The notes: generated by a model not told the origin, from the sequence alone. Positions 41,766-50,698 are shown, numbered from the stretch's first letter. The stretch is DNA of 64,000 nt from Elymus sibiricus (GCA_039707655.1 CM077665.1:311116486-311180485); one strand, 5' to 3'. Numbers and translations are program-made.

Positions 41766-42591
41766 TTTTTTTTGACGAAATTGGACTTTATTTCTCAGAT
41801 AATAGTAAGGTCATTTAGAATAAGAGGGGAAATAAAGTCCGGGATTGAGTCTTCCCATACATGAGAGGATCTATTACTCAGAGAGTATTTTGCTATGCCA
41901 TCAGCTACGCAATTTGCTTCTCGGAAACAGTGGATCACCTCAAACTTTGATGGCTCTGCTCCAAGAGTTTTACACTCTGATATAACAGTTGCTTCTTGGC
42001 CAAGACACTCCTCTTGGTTGATCCCTTCTACGACACTCAAGCAGTCGGATTCAATCATCACATTACTGCACCCCAAATTGGCAGCCAAAATGAAGCTGTT
42101 TCGGATCGCCGCCACTTCAGTCGCTTCAGCATTTTGCACATGCGGTATGAACCATGCAGCAGCAGCAATGAATTCGCCGCGATCATCCCGGGTTACTGCC
42201 CCTGTAGCTCCATTCAGATTTTCACCACAAAAGGCTGCATCCACGTTAATTTTAACAGTGCCTCTGCTAGGTTTCTTCCACACATGATCACGTTTTTGAG
42301 TTGGTCTGTTTGGAGTCGCTGCTCGAACAAAGTTTGTAGCAAGAACCTTGATAGACACAGAAGTAGGCTCCGATGGACTAATTGATTCGCCTTTTACAAA
42401 TTGACGCCGCTGCCACCAGATATACCAGCTCGCTACTGCTATGAATTCTGCCATGGGTAGCTCGCCTACTGGTGATCGTCGTCTAAAGAGAATATCCATA
42501 GTGATAGCCCCTGACCGATCTTCGGCAACTGCTTTGAGTATTTCCTCCTCCAGTCCTAGCTTTGCCCAGATTTCCAACGCTCTCCTACTTA
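41766..42591 (-). pseudogene. LINE 3' end in opposite orientation (RNase H domain)
   Basis: The minus-strand frame runs from about 42591 (LSRRALEIWAKLGLEEEI) through the linker (WYIWWQRRQFVKGE) into an RVT_3 RNase H (KINVDAAFCGENLNGATGAV; IESDCLSVVEGIN; CFREANCVADGIAKYS), ending DLTII at 41795. The 3' UTR carries GAGAAATAAAGTCC and ends in a short A run (41766-41773 as T on the plus strand). The preserved part has no stop, unlike its homologue at 39402-40505. It is 5' truncated or interrupted at 42591 by the Harbinger-like element. Confidence 0.85.
42589..42591. repeat. Target duplication TTA (left)
   Basis: TTA precedes the left terminus and recurs at 43513-43515, as expected of PIF/Harbinger elements. 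Confidence 0.75.
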
Positions 42592-43512
42592 GGGCCAGTT
42601 CTTTTGAGGTGCAGCTTATGTATAAGCTGCGATGGGAATAAGCCCCAAAAAAGCTGTTGTGGAAATAAGCCCATGAAAATAAGCTATCTAGTTCGTTTTA
42701 GGTTCTGTCTTTTTAGCTTATTTTTACATACACTCAAGAATAGTCTGTAATACCCTTCGATTATCCAGCGACGGGAGCTGGACCAGCAGGTGGCCGATGC
42801 AGGCTTGACGGAGATGCATGGGGTAGGCGAGCTCGCCGGAGGTCCTTCTCGTGGCCGGGCGGGAAAGAGGAGCAGAGATACGGGAGCATGCTTCCGGACA
42901 AAAGGCAGAGGAGGTCTCACCCTGCTCCGACGAGCTGCTGCTCGGACTCCGTCCAGCACCTGGGAAAGGGGGGGGGACGGGGACGGGTCGGCAGGAGGAG
43001 CAGGAGATGGCCGCCGGAGCGGGACGACGGCCGGAGGAACAGGCAGACTGGAGGTGGCCTCTGGCAACGGGGAAGAAGGTGCGAGGCTGGGGCGACCTCC
43101 GCGGTCGAAGGGAGGTGAGGTGGCGGGGGATGAGCCCGAGGGAGGTGAGGTGGTGCCGGAGGGAGGCGAGGTTGTGCCGGAGGGAGGGGCAGGGAGCGGC
43201 GGCGGCGGCGGATGCAAGAAACCCTAGCGGATGCGCGGTTCTCGTGCGGGATGGGAGAGCGCTCGAGCTAATCTTTCGCTGGTTGGGAGGGTTGGTGCGG
43301 TGGCATTTCTTCTGTAATATGGGCGAACTTCAATGGCAGTGAGATATACCGCTTCGATCGTAAGTGGGCTTCTGCGGGAAGTTGCTCACCCCCCAGCTTT
43401 TTTCCATTGCAAAGGGAACTCCGGTGAAAATAAGTTAAGCCAGTTCATACAAAACGAGTTATTTTGGGCTTATTTTAACAATAAGCTCTCAAAAGCTACA
43501 AAAGAACTGGCC
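42592..43512. mobile_element. Non-autonomous PIF/Harbinger-like element (921 bp)
   Basis: The termini GGGCCAGTTCTTTTG (left) and CAAAAGAACTGGCC (right) are inverted, apart from one extra G at the left, and TTA flanks both. Both subterminal regions carry AATAAGCC and CTTATTTT-type motifs. The middle (42780-43240) is very GC-rich with proline/serine-rich or arginine/glycine-rich frames on both strands and may be captured genic DNA. No transposase is present. Confidence 0.8.
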
Positions 43513-43736
43513 TTAGTTACTCTCCCCACACACACACACCCTTCTTCATACTGTTCGTTGCGGCCCAGTTGTCAAAATTACCTTTCTAGTGGATAGTCCA
43601 GGCCCACAAACAGAAACCAACGAACCGGTTCCTTGTGGATCTGGAAGCATCCACTGCCTTCCAAAGCTCTCGCGCCCCTCCTGCTCCCCACCGATCCTTC
43701 TCTGGAAGCATCTCCCGCTCCTCTCTCCCAGTCACA

Positions 43737-43751
43737 GGAACCCTCTAGAAC
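43737..43751 (+). promoter_or_regulatory. Heat-shock-element-like site
   Basis: GGAACCCTCTAGAAC is three 5-bp units in the alternating nGAAn/nTTCn pattern with one mismatch in the middle unit. It lies about 28 bp upstream of the TATA box. Heat induction is known for FKBP77-type genes in wheat; that it applies here is inference. Confidence 0.45.
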
Positions 43752-43778
43752 ATCACATCGACAATCTCTCATCCGCCA

Positions 43779-43784
43779 TATAAG
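43779..43784 (+). promoter_or_regulatory. TATA box of the FKBP gene
   Basis: TATAAG in the context CCATATAAGAAGCC stands 147 bp upstream of the start codon, the usual distance for a short plant 5' UTR. Confidence 0.65.
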
Positions 43785-43925
43785 AAGCCAACACTCCTCC
43801 GGTTCCGGCTGCAGACATCCTCGAGAACGCACAAGCACAAAGCCACAGATCGCGAACGCGCGTCCGCTGATCATTCGAACCTTCCACCTAGAACGCCTCG
43901 TCAGCCTTTCGCGTCCAAGAACCGA

Positions 43926-46698
43926 ATGGCCGCCGTGGAGGAGGAGACGCTGAGGGGGCTGGAAGAGGAGGACGACGCCATGACGAACGAGCCGGACGGC
44001 GAGCCCATGGACGGCCTCGACGGCGACGAGGAGGAGTAGGAGGCCTACTCCCCGACGACGATGAAGGTCGGGGAGGAGAAGGAGATCGGGAAGCAGGGGC
44101 TGAAGAAGAAGCTCGTCAAGGAGGGCGAGGGCTGGGAGCGGCCCGAGACCGGCGACGAGGTCGAAGGTACGGATCACGACCGTCCCCTCTGCATCCGATC
44201 ACCCTAATTATCACGCAACATCAAACCCAGCAGATGGTAACCGGAACGAATGAATGTCGTACGCAGTGCACTACACGGGCACTCTCCTCGACGGGACCAA
44301 GTTCGATTCGAGCCGCGACCGTGCGACTCCCTTCAAGTTCAAGCTCGGGCAGGGCCAGGTGATCAAGGGATGGGACCTGGGCATCAAGACCATGAAGAAG
44401 GGCGAGAACGCCGTCCTCACCATCCCGCCAGAGCTCGCGTACGGCGAGGCGGGCTCCCCGCCCACGATCCCGCCCAACGCGACGCTCCGGTTCGACGTCG
44501 AGCTCCTTTCGTGGGCCAGCGTCAAGGACATCTGCAAGGACGGCGGCATCTTCAAGAAGGTCCTGGTCGAGGGCCAGAAATGGGAGAACCCCAAGGATCT
44601 CGACGAAGTTCTTGGTACGTTGTGTCTTCAATTAATTAACTGGGTTCACGGTTCCATTTCGACCAAATTACTGAAAAATTAGTTTCTGTTCTGCTAAACA
44701 TCCAAAACTTCTTAGTGAAACCTAAAGATTTTGGGTTGCCGAACTGAAATGTACGCCCGTATAATCTGAACGAAATGGTGACTTCTGTATATAATTTGAA
44801 CGAAATGGCTATCGATTTGCTTTTGCCACGGCGATGTCACATCTCTGACATGTTCCATGTTTGCTCACGCAGTCAAGTATGAGGCGAGACTTGAAGATGG
44901 ATCCGTCGTGTCCAAGTCGGATGGGATTGAATTCGCAGTGAAGGATGGTTCGTATCCAGCCTTTTTAGTTAGCCTTGGCAAATTGAAGAGCAGGATTTAG
45001 CTCTGAATCGCTGATGCACAACTCTCCCTTTACAATTACAGGTTACTTCTGCCCGGCGCTTTCCAAAGCCGTGAAGACCATGAAGAAGGGCGAGAAGGTC
45101 CTCCTGACCGTCAAGCCACAATGTGAGCCATTTCTCCTCAAATCTGTTATCCAGGCAGAAGTTTGCTGTACTCCAAAAGTTTCATAAATTGATATGCACT
45201 GCATCTTATGATTGAACAGATGGTTTTGGCGAGCAAGGAAGGCCGGCTTCTGAAGTTGAAGGCGCCGTGCCCCCGAATTCCACATTGCACATCGATCTTG
45301 AGCTAGTCTCCTGGAAGACGGTCACACTCATCGGTGACGACAAGAGGATCTTGAAGAAAGTGCTCAAGGAAGGAGAAGGCTACGAGCGCCCCAACGACGG
45401 GGCAGTTGTCAGAGGTGTGCGGCGCACTGCTAATCCATGTATGCACAACTTCGTTGAAAATTGTCAGACAAGTATACTGATGTTGCATTAACTCTTGCTT
45501 GCAGTGAGACTGATCGGCAAGTTAGACGACGGCACTGTGTTCGCGAAGAAAGGGCATGAAGGCGACGAACCATTTGAGTTCAAGACGGATGAGGAGCAGG
45601 TCATCGAAGGGCTGGACACGACGGTGGTCACCATGAAGAAAGGAGAGGTCGCGTCCGCTAGAATACCACCTGAACATGCGTTCGGATCCACTGAGACGAA
45701 GCTTGATCTTGCTGTGGTTCCTCCTAACTCCACCGTCTTCTATGAAGTGGAGCTTGTTTCCTTCGAGAAGGTGACTGTCGTGGTTACTTTCTTTGTTGTC
45801 TACATATCTATACCTGCTGCTGTCAGAAAGTAAACGCAATGCATGCTGGTGTTCTGTTTTCAGGAGAAAGAATCTTGGGACCTGAAGAGCAATACTGAGA
45901 AGATCGAAGCAGCTGCTAAGAAGAAAGATGAAGGAAATGTGTGGTTTAAGATGGGCAAGTACGCCAAGGCTTCCAAGAGATACGAGAAGGTACTAAAGGG
46001 CGTCAGTCTTTCAACTGAAACTCTCGTCCTGCCAAAAAACGTATTGCTACGGAATTGAGTTCCTGACATACACGTGCATCTTTGTCTTGTCCTTCCAAAC
46101 AGGCTGCGAAGTACATCGAGTACGACAGCTCCTTCAGCGAGGATGAGAAGAAGCAATCCAAGGCAGTGAAGGTCAGCATCAGGCTCAACAACGCAGCGTG
46201 CAAACTGAAGCTGAAGGATTACAAAGAAGCAGAGAAACTCTGCACCAAGGTGAGTGTATCGAGCGTTTTATCAGCGCAATCAACAGCACGTGATCCTAAA
46301 CGGTGGCATTATTGATCAGGTTTTGGAACTGGAGAGCACAAACGTCAAGGCTCTGTACCGAAGGGCGCAGGCGTACACTGAACTCGTCGATCTGGAGCTG
46401 GCAGAGCTAGGTATCAAGAAGGCTCTGGAGATCGACCCAGACAACAGGTACAAGCACCGGAGATCAAGAAGGCTAGAGATGTTGTATCAGTTTGATCTAT
46501 GGATTGTGGCTGATTTGTCATGTTTCTTTTTGCCTCAGGGAGGTGAAGGTTGCGTACAAGGCGTTGAAAGACAAGCTGAGGGAGTACAACAAGAGGGACG
46601 CCAAGTTCTACGGCAACATGTTCGCCAAATGGAGGAAGACGGAGAATGCCGCCGGGAAGCCGGACGCACAGCCTATGGCCATCGACAGCACCGCGTGA
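43926..46698 (+). CDS. FKBP73/77: Multi-domain FKBP peptidyl-prolyl cis-trans isomerase, FKBP73/77 (ROF) type, with early stop
   Basis: The product is a prolyl isomerase and HSP90 co-chaperone. Exons by GT-AG sites and protein continuity: 43926-44166, 44267-44614, 44873-44947, 45042-45122, 45220-45414, 45505-45770, 45864-45989, 46103-46249, 46320-46447, 46539-46698; the total is 1767 nt, in phase. Three FKBP domains follow in order: first with [32 protein letters not shown] and PPELAYGE; second with [16 protein letters not shown] and YGFGEQGRP; third with [13 protein letters not shown] and [20 protein letters not shown] region follows ([40 protein letters not shown]), then a basic C-terminal helix of the calmodulin-binding kind ([20 protein letters not shown]). 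The first ATG frame meets a TAG at 44037-44039 (codon 38). An in-frame ATG at 44061 would still give about 543 residues with every domain, lacking only the acidic N-terminus. All splice sites look intact, so I favour a functional or recently impaired gene over an old pseudogene. Confidence 0.92.
44037..44039 (+). other. In-frame TAG in exon 1 of the FKBP gene
   Basis: The context is GAG GAG TAG GAG GCC TAC; the sequence on both sides is in the same frame and typical of the family's acidic N-terminus, so this is a point change. It leaves a 37-codon upstream frame ending 21 bp before the next in-frame ATG (44061). Confidence 0.9.
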
Positions 46699-47040
46699 CG
46701 GCTCTGCAGCGTCTTAGTACGGCCGGGTTTGGATGAACTAGTTCGTATCAGCGCTGTGCCAGTGGGTTTGGTGGTTTTGTCCTCTGTTCTGCAGCTTGTG
46801 CCTCGTCTGTGATCGGCTTGCGTGCCTTGATGATGTGCTCATAATTTGCTGCTGTACGATTCCAAGTGTTTGTTTGGTTTTACAACGGTTTCTGTAGAGC
46901 TTTTTATTTAAAACTGAAGTGAAATGTGCCATTAGTCTACATCCGGTGTAAGCATTTGGATAATCTGAAATGCAGCGTCGTATTAACCTGGAAAAAAAAT
47001 CAAAAATGGATTTGGCCCAAGGTTTTAGGAGATTTGGCCC
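46699..47040 (+). other. 3' UTR and downstream flank of the FKBP gene
   Basis: The sequence after the stop is T/G-rich (TTGTGGTT, GTTTGTTTGGTTTT) with an ATAATTTGC stretch near 46840 and TTTATTTAAAA near 46903, consistent with plant 3' end signals, but no clear AATAAA is seen. At 47009-47055 a 24-bp segment (GATTTGGCCCAAGGTTTTAG and so on) occurs twice in tandem. No other gene is seen. Confidence 0.5.
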
Positions 47041-47055
47041 AAGGTTTTAGGATAT
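47041..47055. repeat. 15-bp target site duplication (left)
   Basis: AAGGTTTTAGGATAT is repeated exactly at 48581-48595, on either side of the poly(A) retroposon. Confidence 0.9.
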
Positions 47056-48580
47056 CAGCGCCGCCGCCAAGCTCTCTCCTCCACCACCGCTCCCCGCTGC
47101 GCCGCCGCCGGAGGGCCGACCGGCGAAGCCGCGTCGCGCCCAGGGAAGGTGGCGGCGGGGCGGTCTCGTTCCCCCCCCCCCTCCCCCGCGCTAGAGCCCT
47201 TCCCCCAACCCTCCATCTGGCCGGAGCCCCTCCACCACCGCCCCCCCCCCCTCCAGCGCCGCTTCCCTTGTCTCCGTCTCCGGCGCTCGTCCCCTTCCTG
47301 GCCGGATCCGCGGCGGCGGCGCCCTGGTGTCTCCCCCGCGCGCACGGCCCGGCCCGCCCAGATCCGATCTGGAGAAGCTCCTCCCCCACCCCTCCCTCCG
47401 GCTGCTGCGTCCTCTGGCCCGGCACGGCTGCGTGTGCTCGGTCTGCTCCTTCCCAGGCTGCCTCCTCCCTCGGCTGCAAGCTCTCCTCCCGTGCTGCTGC
47501 TGATGGTGCGGGCGCGGCTCTGGGTGGTGGAGGAGACGGGCGAGCCGAGGCTCTGGCCCTGCCCTGTGGCAGGCTACTCCTCATCTCCGGCGACGCCTCC
47601 TCCGAGCTACGGTGTTGTCTCCGTCCAATTTGTGTGGTCACGGTGGTCTCCTTTGGCGGACGGTTGCGGCCTTGTGGTGGACCCTTTGTCGGCACCGCCC
47701 CGGTCCTGGCGGCCATGGACCTGCGTTCTCCAGCGTCCATGGCATGCCAACGTCCTCTGCCGGCGTGGTTCCGGCCCCGGCGGTCCAGTTGCTGCGTCCT
47801 TTCCAACACTTGTCTCGCCGGCGTCCCGGCGGCTCCGTCCCCGGCAGCTTGGATCTGCGCTCCTTTCCGACTCCTAGCTTGTCGGTGGCGTTGGTCGCCA
47901 TCCCCTCCTCCGCGTCGGCTCTCTCCGCACCTGCCGCATTCCGACCCCGTCCACCGTTACGGCATGCCAATCCCAAAGCTCGCGTCTTTCGCCCGGTGCT
48001 ACCCTCCGGCGGCAGGCGCAACCCCACCCACCCTCTCATGAGGTGGTGATCTTGACCAGCAAAGCGACTTCCTCATCTCCGGACCCTGATCTGCGGCAAT
48101 GGGATCGCTCGGACTTAGGCCAGGGCGAAATCCCTGTTCGGCTCGCCGAAGCTGGCAGCGGCGGCACCCGCGGGTGTCGTTTCCCTTCTTGGAGGCGTTG
48201 CCATGGCCTCTATCCGTGCCCCTCTTCCAGCACCGGGGGAAACCCTTGGTCCGGTTCTTTGGATCGGATGGCGGCGGCGTCACGAGGTCGCTCCCCTTCT
48301 TGAAGGCGCCATCTTGCTTGCTCGCGGCGTCCCCAGTGTTGGATTTAGAGATGTTTTGATGTTTGGCTGGTTCGGCTTGCCCCCTACTTGGGTTTGGCTT
48401 GGTGGTTTAGCTGTGGTCTTTTCTTTTGTTCGGGCTGAGCATCATGTGTCTCTCTGCTCCGGGTCCCATGTACACGCCTTCTCTTGTATGCGTCCGTGTT
48501 ATGTGTTGTACCCCTTTGTACTTTTCTGCTTTCCTTCTATCAATGCAATGATACGCAAGCTTTGCGTATTCGCGAAAAAA
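47056..48580 (+). mobile_element. Poly(A) retroposon (about 1.5 kb), probably mobilised by a LINE
   Basis: A perfect 15-bp duplication and a 3' A run (48575-48582) show target-primed reverse transcription. The 5' two thirds are very GC-rich with long but frame-unstable open frames on both strands; the 3' part is more balanced and ends in an 8-bp hairpin (ATACGCAA/TTGCGTAT, 48551-48569) followed by CGCG and the A run. No RT or endonuclease is encoded. It could be a large SINE-like element, a short LINE derivative or a processed transcript; no known protein is recognised. Confidence 0.8.
48551..48569 (+). other. 3' terminal hairpin of the retroposon
   Basis: ATACGCAA and TTGCGTAT pair perfectly around GCT, six bases before the A run. 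A 3' structure of this kind could be what the partner reverse transcriptase recognises; this is inference. Confidence 0.6.
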
Positions 48581-48595
48581 AAGGTTTTAGGATAT
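48581..48595. repeat. 15-bp target site duplication (right)
   Basis: It is the partner of 47041-47055. Confidence 0.9.
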
Positions 48596-48610
48596 GTCTG
48601 TTGCTCATCC

Positions 48611-48618
48611 AATAGTAA
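48611..48618. repeat. 8-bp target duplication AATAGTAA (left)
   Basis: It matches exactly 50699-50706. An 8-bp duplication is the signature of hAT elements. Confidence 0.8.
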
Positions 48619-48759
48619 TCAGGCTGCAGGTGGGACTGTTCCTGGGTGTCCCACCTCTGCCCACTTCATCCCAATACAACTTGGTGGGCGTGAGCGGGTA
48701 GCCCGCCAAAGCTTAGATGGATTAAGTGGGTTAAGTGGGGTGAGCTGTAGAAGTATACA

Positions 48760-49507
48760 ATCCTGCCGTGCACCGTCAGGTGGGGGCGCTCCCGAAGCTC
48801 AAGGACTACCAACTACGTCGAGACGCAGCGCCGGGGGCGCCAACTAGCGGTGTGGCTTCGGCACTCCGACGCCTTGTCCTCCATCAGCCTCGACGAGGGT
48901 GCTGGGCTGCTCTACTCGGCCTCGTGGGACAGGACCTTCAAGGTGTGGCGACGGTCAGACTCCAAGTACCTCCAGTCCGTTAATGAGCACGACGACGAAG
49001 TGAACACCGTGGCCGCCGCCGGGTTCGACAGCGTCCTGTTCACCGGATCGGCCGACGTCGGGAGATGGCCATGAAGGGCGACACGACAAAGCATGTCCTC
49101 AAGAAGGTACTCAGGAAGGGCGAGAGCGCGGTCACGGCCATCACCGTGTCGCCTGAGGACCGCGTCGTCTACGTGGGCTCGTCTGATGGGCTAGTCACCT
49201 ACTGGTCCTTGGTCGACGACGAGTTGAGATATGGTGGCGTGCGGTGATGTGCCTGGCGGTGCCCGGCAACGTCGGCGTGAGCGGCTTGGCTGACCGGACC
49301 CACTGTGTTTGGCGTCGTGACGGGGCAGAGCACGTCTGTCTAAGCGTGCTAGCCGGACACACCGGACCCGTGAAGTGCGTCGCCATGGACGAGCAGGTTT
49401 GGACGGTGATCGACGGTTCGTGGAGTACAATGGAAGCCTCGACGGGTCGGTCAGGCGCCTGCCGGACGTGCAAGCAGAGCGGGCCGTGCCAGCGTCGGTG
49501 ACGGAGC
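48760..49507 (+). pseudogene. JINGUBANG-like WD40-repeat protein fragment
   Basis: Successive plus-strand frames give WD40 blades: RHSDALSSISLDEGAGLLYS with SASWDRTFKVWRRSDSK, NEHDDEVNTVAAAGFDSVLF with TGSAD, GESAVTAITVSPEDRVVYVG with [29 protein letters not shown] and [16 protein letters not shown]. Order and wording match the plant JINGUBANG-like WD40 family, whose Arabidopsis founder restrains pollen germination. The N-terminal part and several linkers are missing, the frame shifts repeatedly (near 48830, 49065, 49245 and 49400), and no start is found. It is a carried fragment, not a working gene. The C-terminal remainder lies beyond the MULE. Confidence 0.8.
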
Positions 49508-49516
49508 ACGCACCAG
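49508..49516. repeat. 9-bp target duplication ACGCACCAG (left)
   Basis: The exact partner lies at 50210-50218. Nine base pairs is the usual length for Mutator-like elements. Confidence 0.92.
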
Positions 49517-50209
49517 GATTTTTCGCCAAAAGAGACCACCTGCGCGATCGAAATGATAAAAAAGACCACCTTCGGGTCAGATTGACAAAAGAGACCCCCC
49601 TCGCCGTAGCGGTAGACGCGCCGGGCGACACGTGGCACCTGCCGCCACGGGGTGAGGCGGCAGCACTGTTCACGCGTACTGTTCACGTGGAGGACGGTTT
49701 CACCACAGCAAAACGGAAACGGACGAGCGAACAATACATGCCGCCTCAGGGCGTGGCGGCAGTACTGTTCATGCAGGGATGAACAGTGATTTTGAAAAAA
49801 AATCAAAAAAATAGCAGAAAAATTCAAAAAAAACTGAAATTTTGCACCCACTTAGAACACTCGATCGTCTTTGCTGCCAAAAAAGTTCAGTATTTTTTTA
49901 AATTCTTCTGCTATTTTTTGATTTTTTTTTTCATAATCACTGTTCATCCTACATGAACAGTGCTACCGCCACGCCCTGAGGCGGCCTGTACTGTTCACTC
50001 GTCCCGTTCCCGTTTTACTACGCGAAAAACGTCCCTGCGCGAACAGTGCACGTGAACAGTGCTGCCGCCTCACCCCGTGGCGGCAGGTGCCACATGTCGC
50101 CCGGCGCGCCTGCCGCCACGGCGAGGGGGGTCTCTTTTGTCAATCTGACCCGAAGGTGGTCTTTTTTGTCATTTCGATCGGGCAGGTGGTCTCTTTTGAC
50201 GAAAAACCC
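49517..50209. mobile_element. Foldback Mutator-like element (693 bp)
   Basis: Nearly the whole element is one inverted repeat: the left arm (49517 to about 49840) and right arm (about 49885 to 50209) pair over about 320 bp, from GATTTTTCGCC and GACGAAAAACCC at the tips to AGCAGAAAAATTC and AATTCTTCTGCT near the centre. A perfect 9-bp duplication flanks it. No protein is encoded; frames read across it in either direction are mirror images. Confidence 0.92.
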
Positions 50210-50218
50210 ACGCACCAG
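50210..50218. repeat. 9-bp target duplication ACGCACCAG (right)
   Basis: It is the partner of 49508-49516; the WD40 fragment resumes after it. Confidence 0.92.
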
Positions 50219-50345
50219 CACCACCGCAGCCGTCGCAGGTGTGGAGGGGCCTGTCGGCTTCGGCGCCGTACGCGGAAGCGTGAGCGATGTACCAGATGTC
50301 GGAGCTGAAGCCGTGGGCGTGGCAGCTGCGTGAGGTCGAAGCAAT
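50219..50345 (+). pseudogene. Tail of the WD40 gene fragment
   Basis: After removal of the MULE the sequence continues the 3' part of the WD40 gene (frame with VWRGLSASAPYAEA) and soon meets a stop. It is short and without domain content of its own; the assignment rests on continuity across the insertion. Confidence 0.5.
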
Positions 50346-50396
50346 CGTACGTGCGCGCATGGAAACAATGTGCTGGGAATCGGCAAAGTGGGTTTA

Positions 50397-50408
50397 GTGG
50401 AGTCCCCA
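50397..50408. repeat. Direct repeat GTGGAGTCCCCA (left)
   Basis: The same 12 bases stand at 50609-50620, bounding a 200-bp MITE. The true duplication may be 9-12 bp. Confidence 0.8.
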
Positions 50409-50608
50409 ACAATGCTACACGTACGGATAAGTTACAGGGTTTTACAAAGAGGATTAATTTATCAGCTTGTGATTGGTTAATAGGTGAGGGAGCCGGCCCA
50501 CCCCCCGGAAACTCGGGGGGGGGGGGGGGGGGGCACAAGTTTGTGATTGGTCAATAGATGAAATGAGCCTGTAAAAGCCCGTATTTGTCCGTACGTTTAG
50601 CATTTTTG
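50409..50608. mobile_element. 200-bp MITE with imperfect inverted termini
   Basis: AATGCTACACGTACGGATAA at the left mirrors the complement of TTGTCCGTACGTTTAGCATT at the right; the homology extends to GGGTTTTAC / GTAAAAGCCC. The long direct repeat suggests a Mutator-like origin. A run of about 18 G lies inside (50515-50532). Confidence 0.7.
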
Positions 50609-50620
50609 GTGGAGTCCCCA
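50609..50620. repeat. Direct repeat GTGGAGTCCCCA (right)
   Basis: It is the partner of 50397-50408. Confidence 0.8.
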
Positions 50621-50698
50621 TGGGTTAAATGGGATAGCCCGTTTAAGTGGGATGGGCTAAGTTAGTCCCATTATTATCCACTCCCACCTTCAGCCTGA

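Larger units (their letters stand above)
43516..43925 (+). promoter_or_regulatory. Promoter and 5' UTR of the FKBP gene
   Basis: This short region starts right after the Harbinger-like element, so the transposon sits only about 410 bp upstream of the start codon. A CA repeat (about 43528-43541) is followed by CT-rich sequence, a heat-shock-element-like site and a TATA box. The 5' UTR is probably about 110-120 nt, judged from the TATA position. Confidence 0.6.
48619..50698. mobile_element. hAT-like non-autonomous transposon carrying a WD40 gene fragment (2080 bp)
   Basis: Termini TCAGGCTGCAGGTGGGA (48619-48635) and TCCCACCTTCAGCCTGA (50682-50698) are inverted repeats with 16 of 17 matches, flanked by perfect AATAGTAA. 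Subterminal TAAGTGGG-type motifs occur near both ends. There is no transposase. The cargo is a decayed fragment of a WD40-repeat gene, later split by a foldback MULE and a small MITE. Confidence 0.75.

Noticed and set aside
44221..44631. Minus-strand frame of 136 codons opposite FKBP exon 2
   Set aside because: It is antisense to a well-conserved exon; the plus strand carries the family motifs and splice sites.
46926..48049. Long frames of 130-370 codons on both strands after the FKBP gene
   Set aside because: They lie in the GC-rich part of a retroposon flanked by a 15-bp duplication, compete with each other in several frames and contain no known domain.
50515..50532. Poly-G run as a biological signal (also 20789-20806)
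   Set aside because: Homopolymer runs of this length are prone to slippage and assembly error; noted only as part of the surrounding elements.
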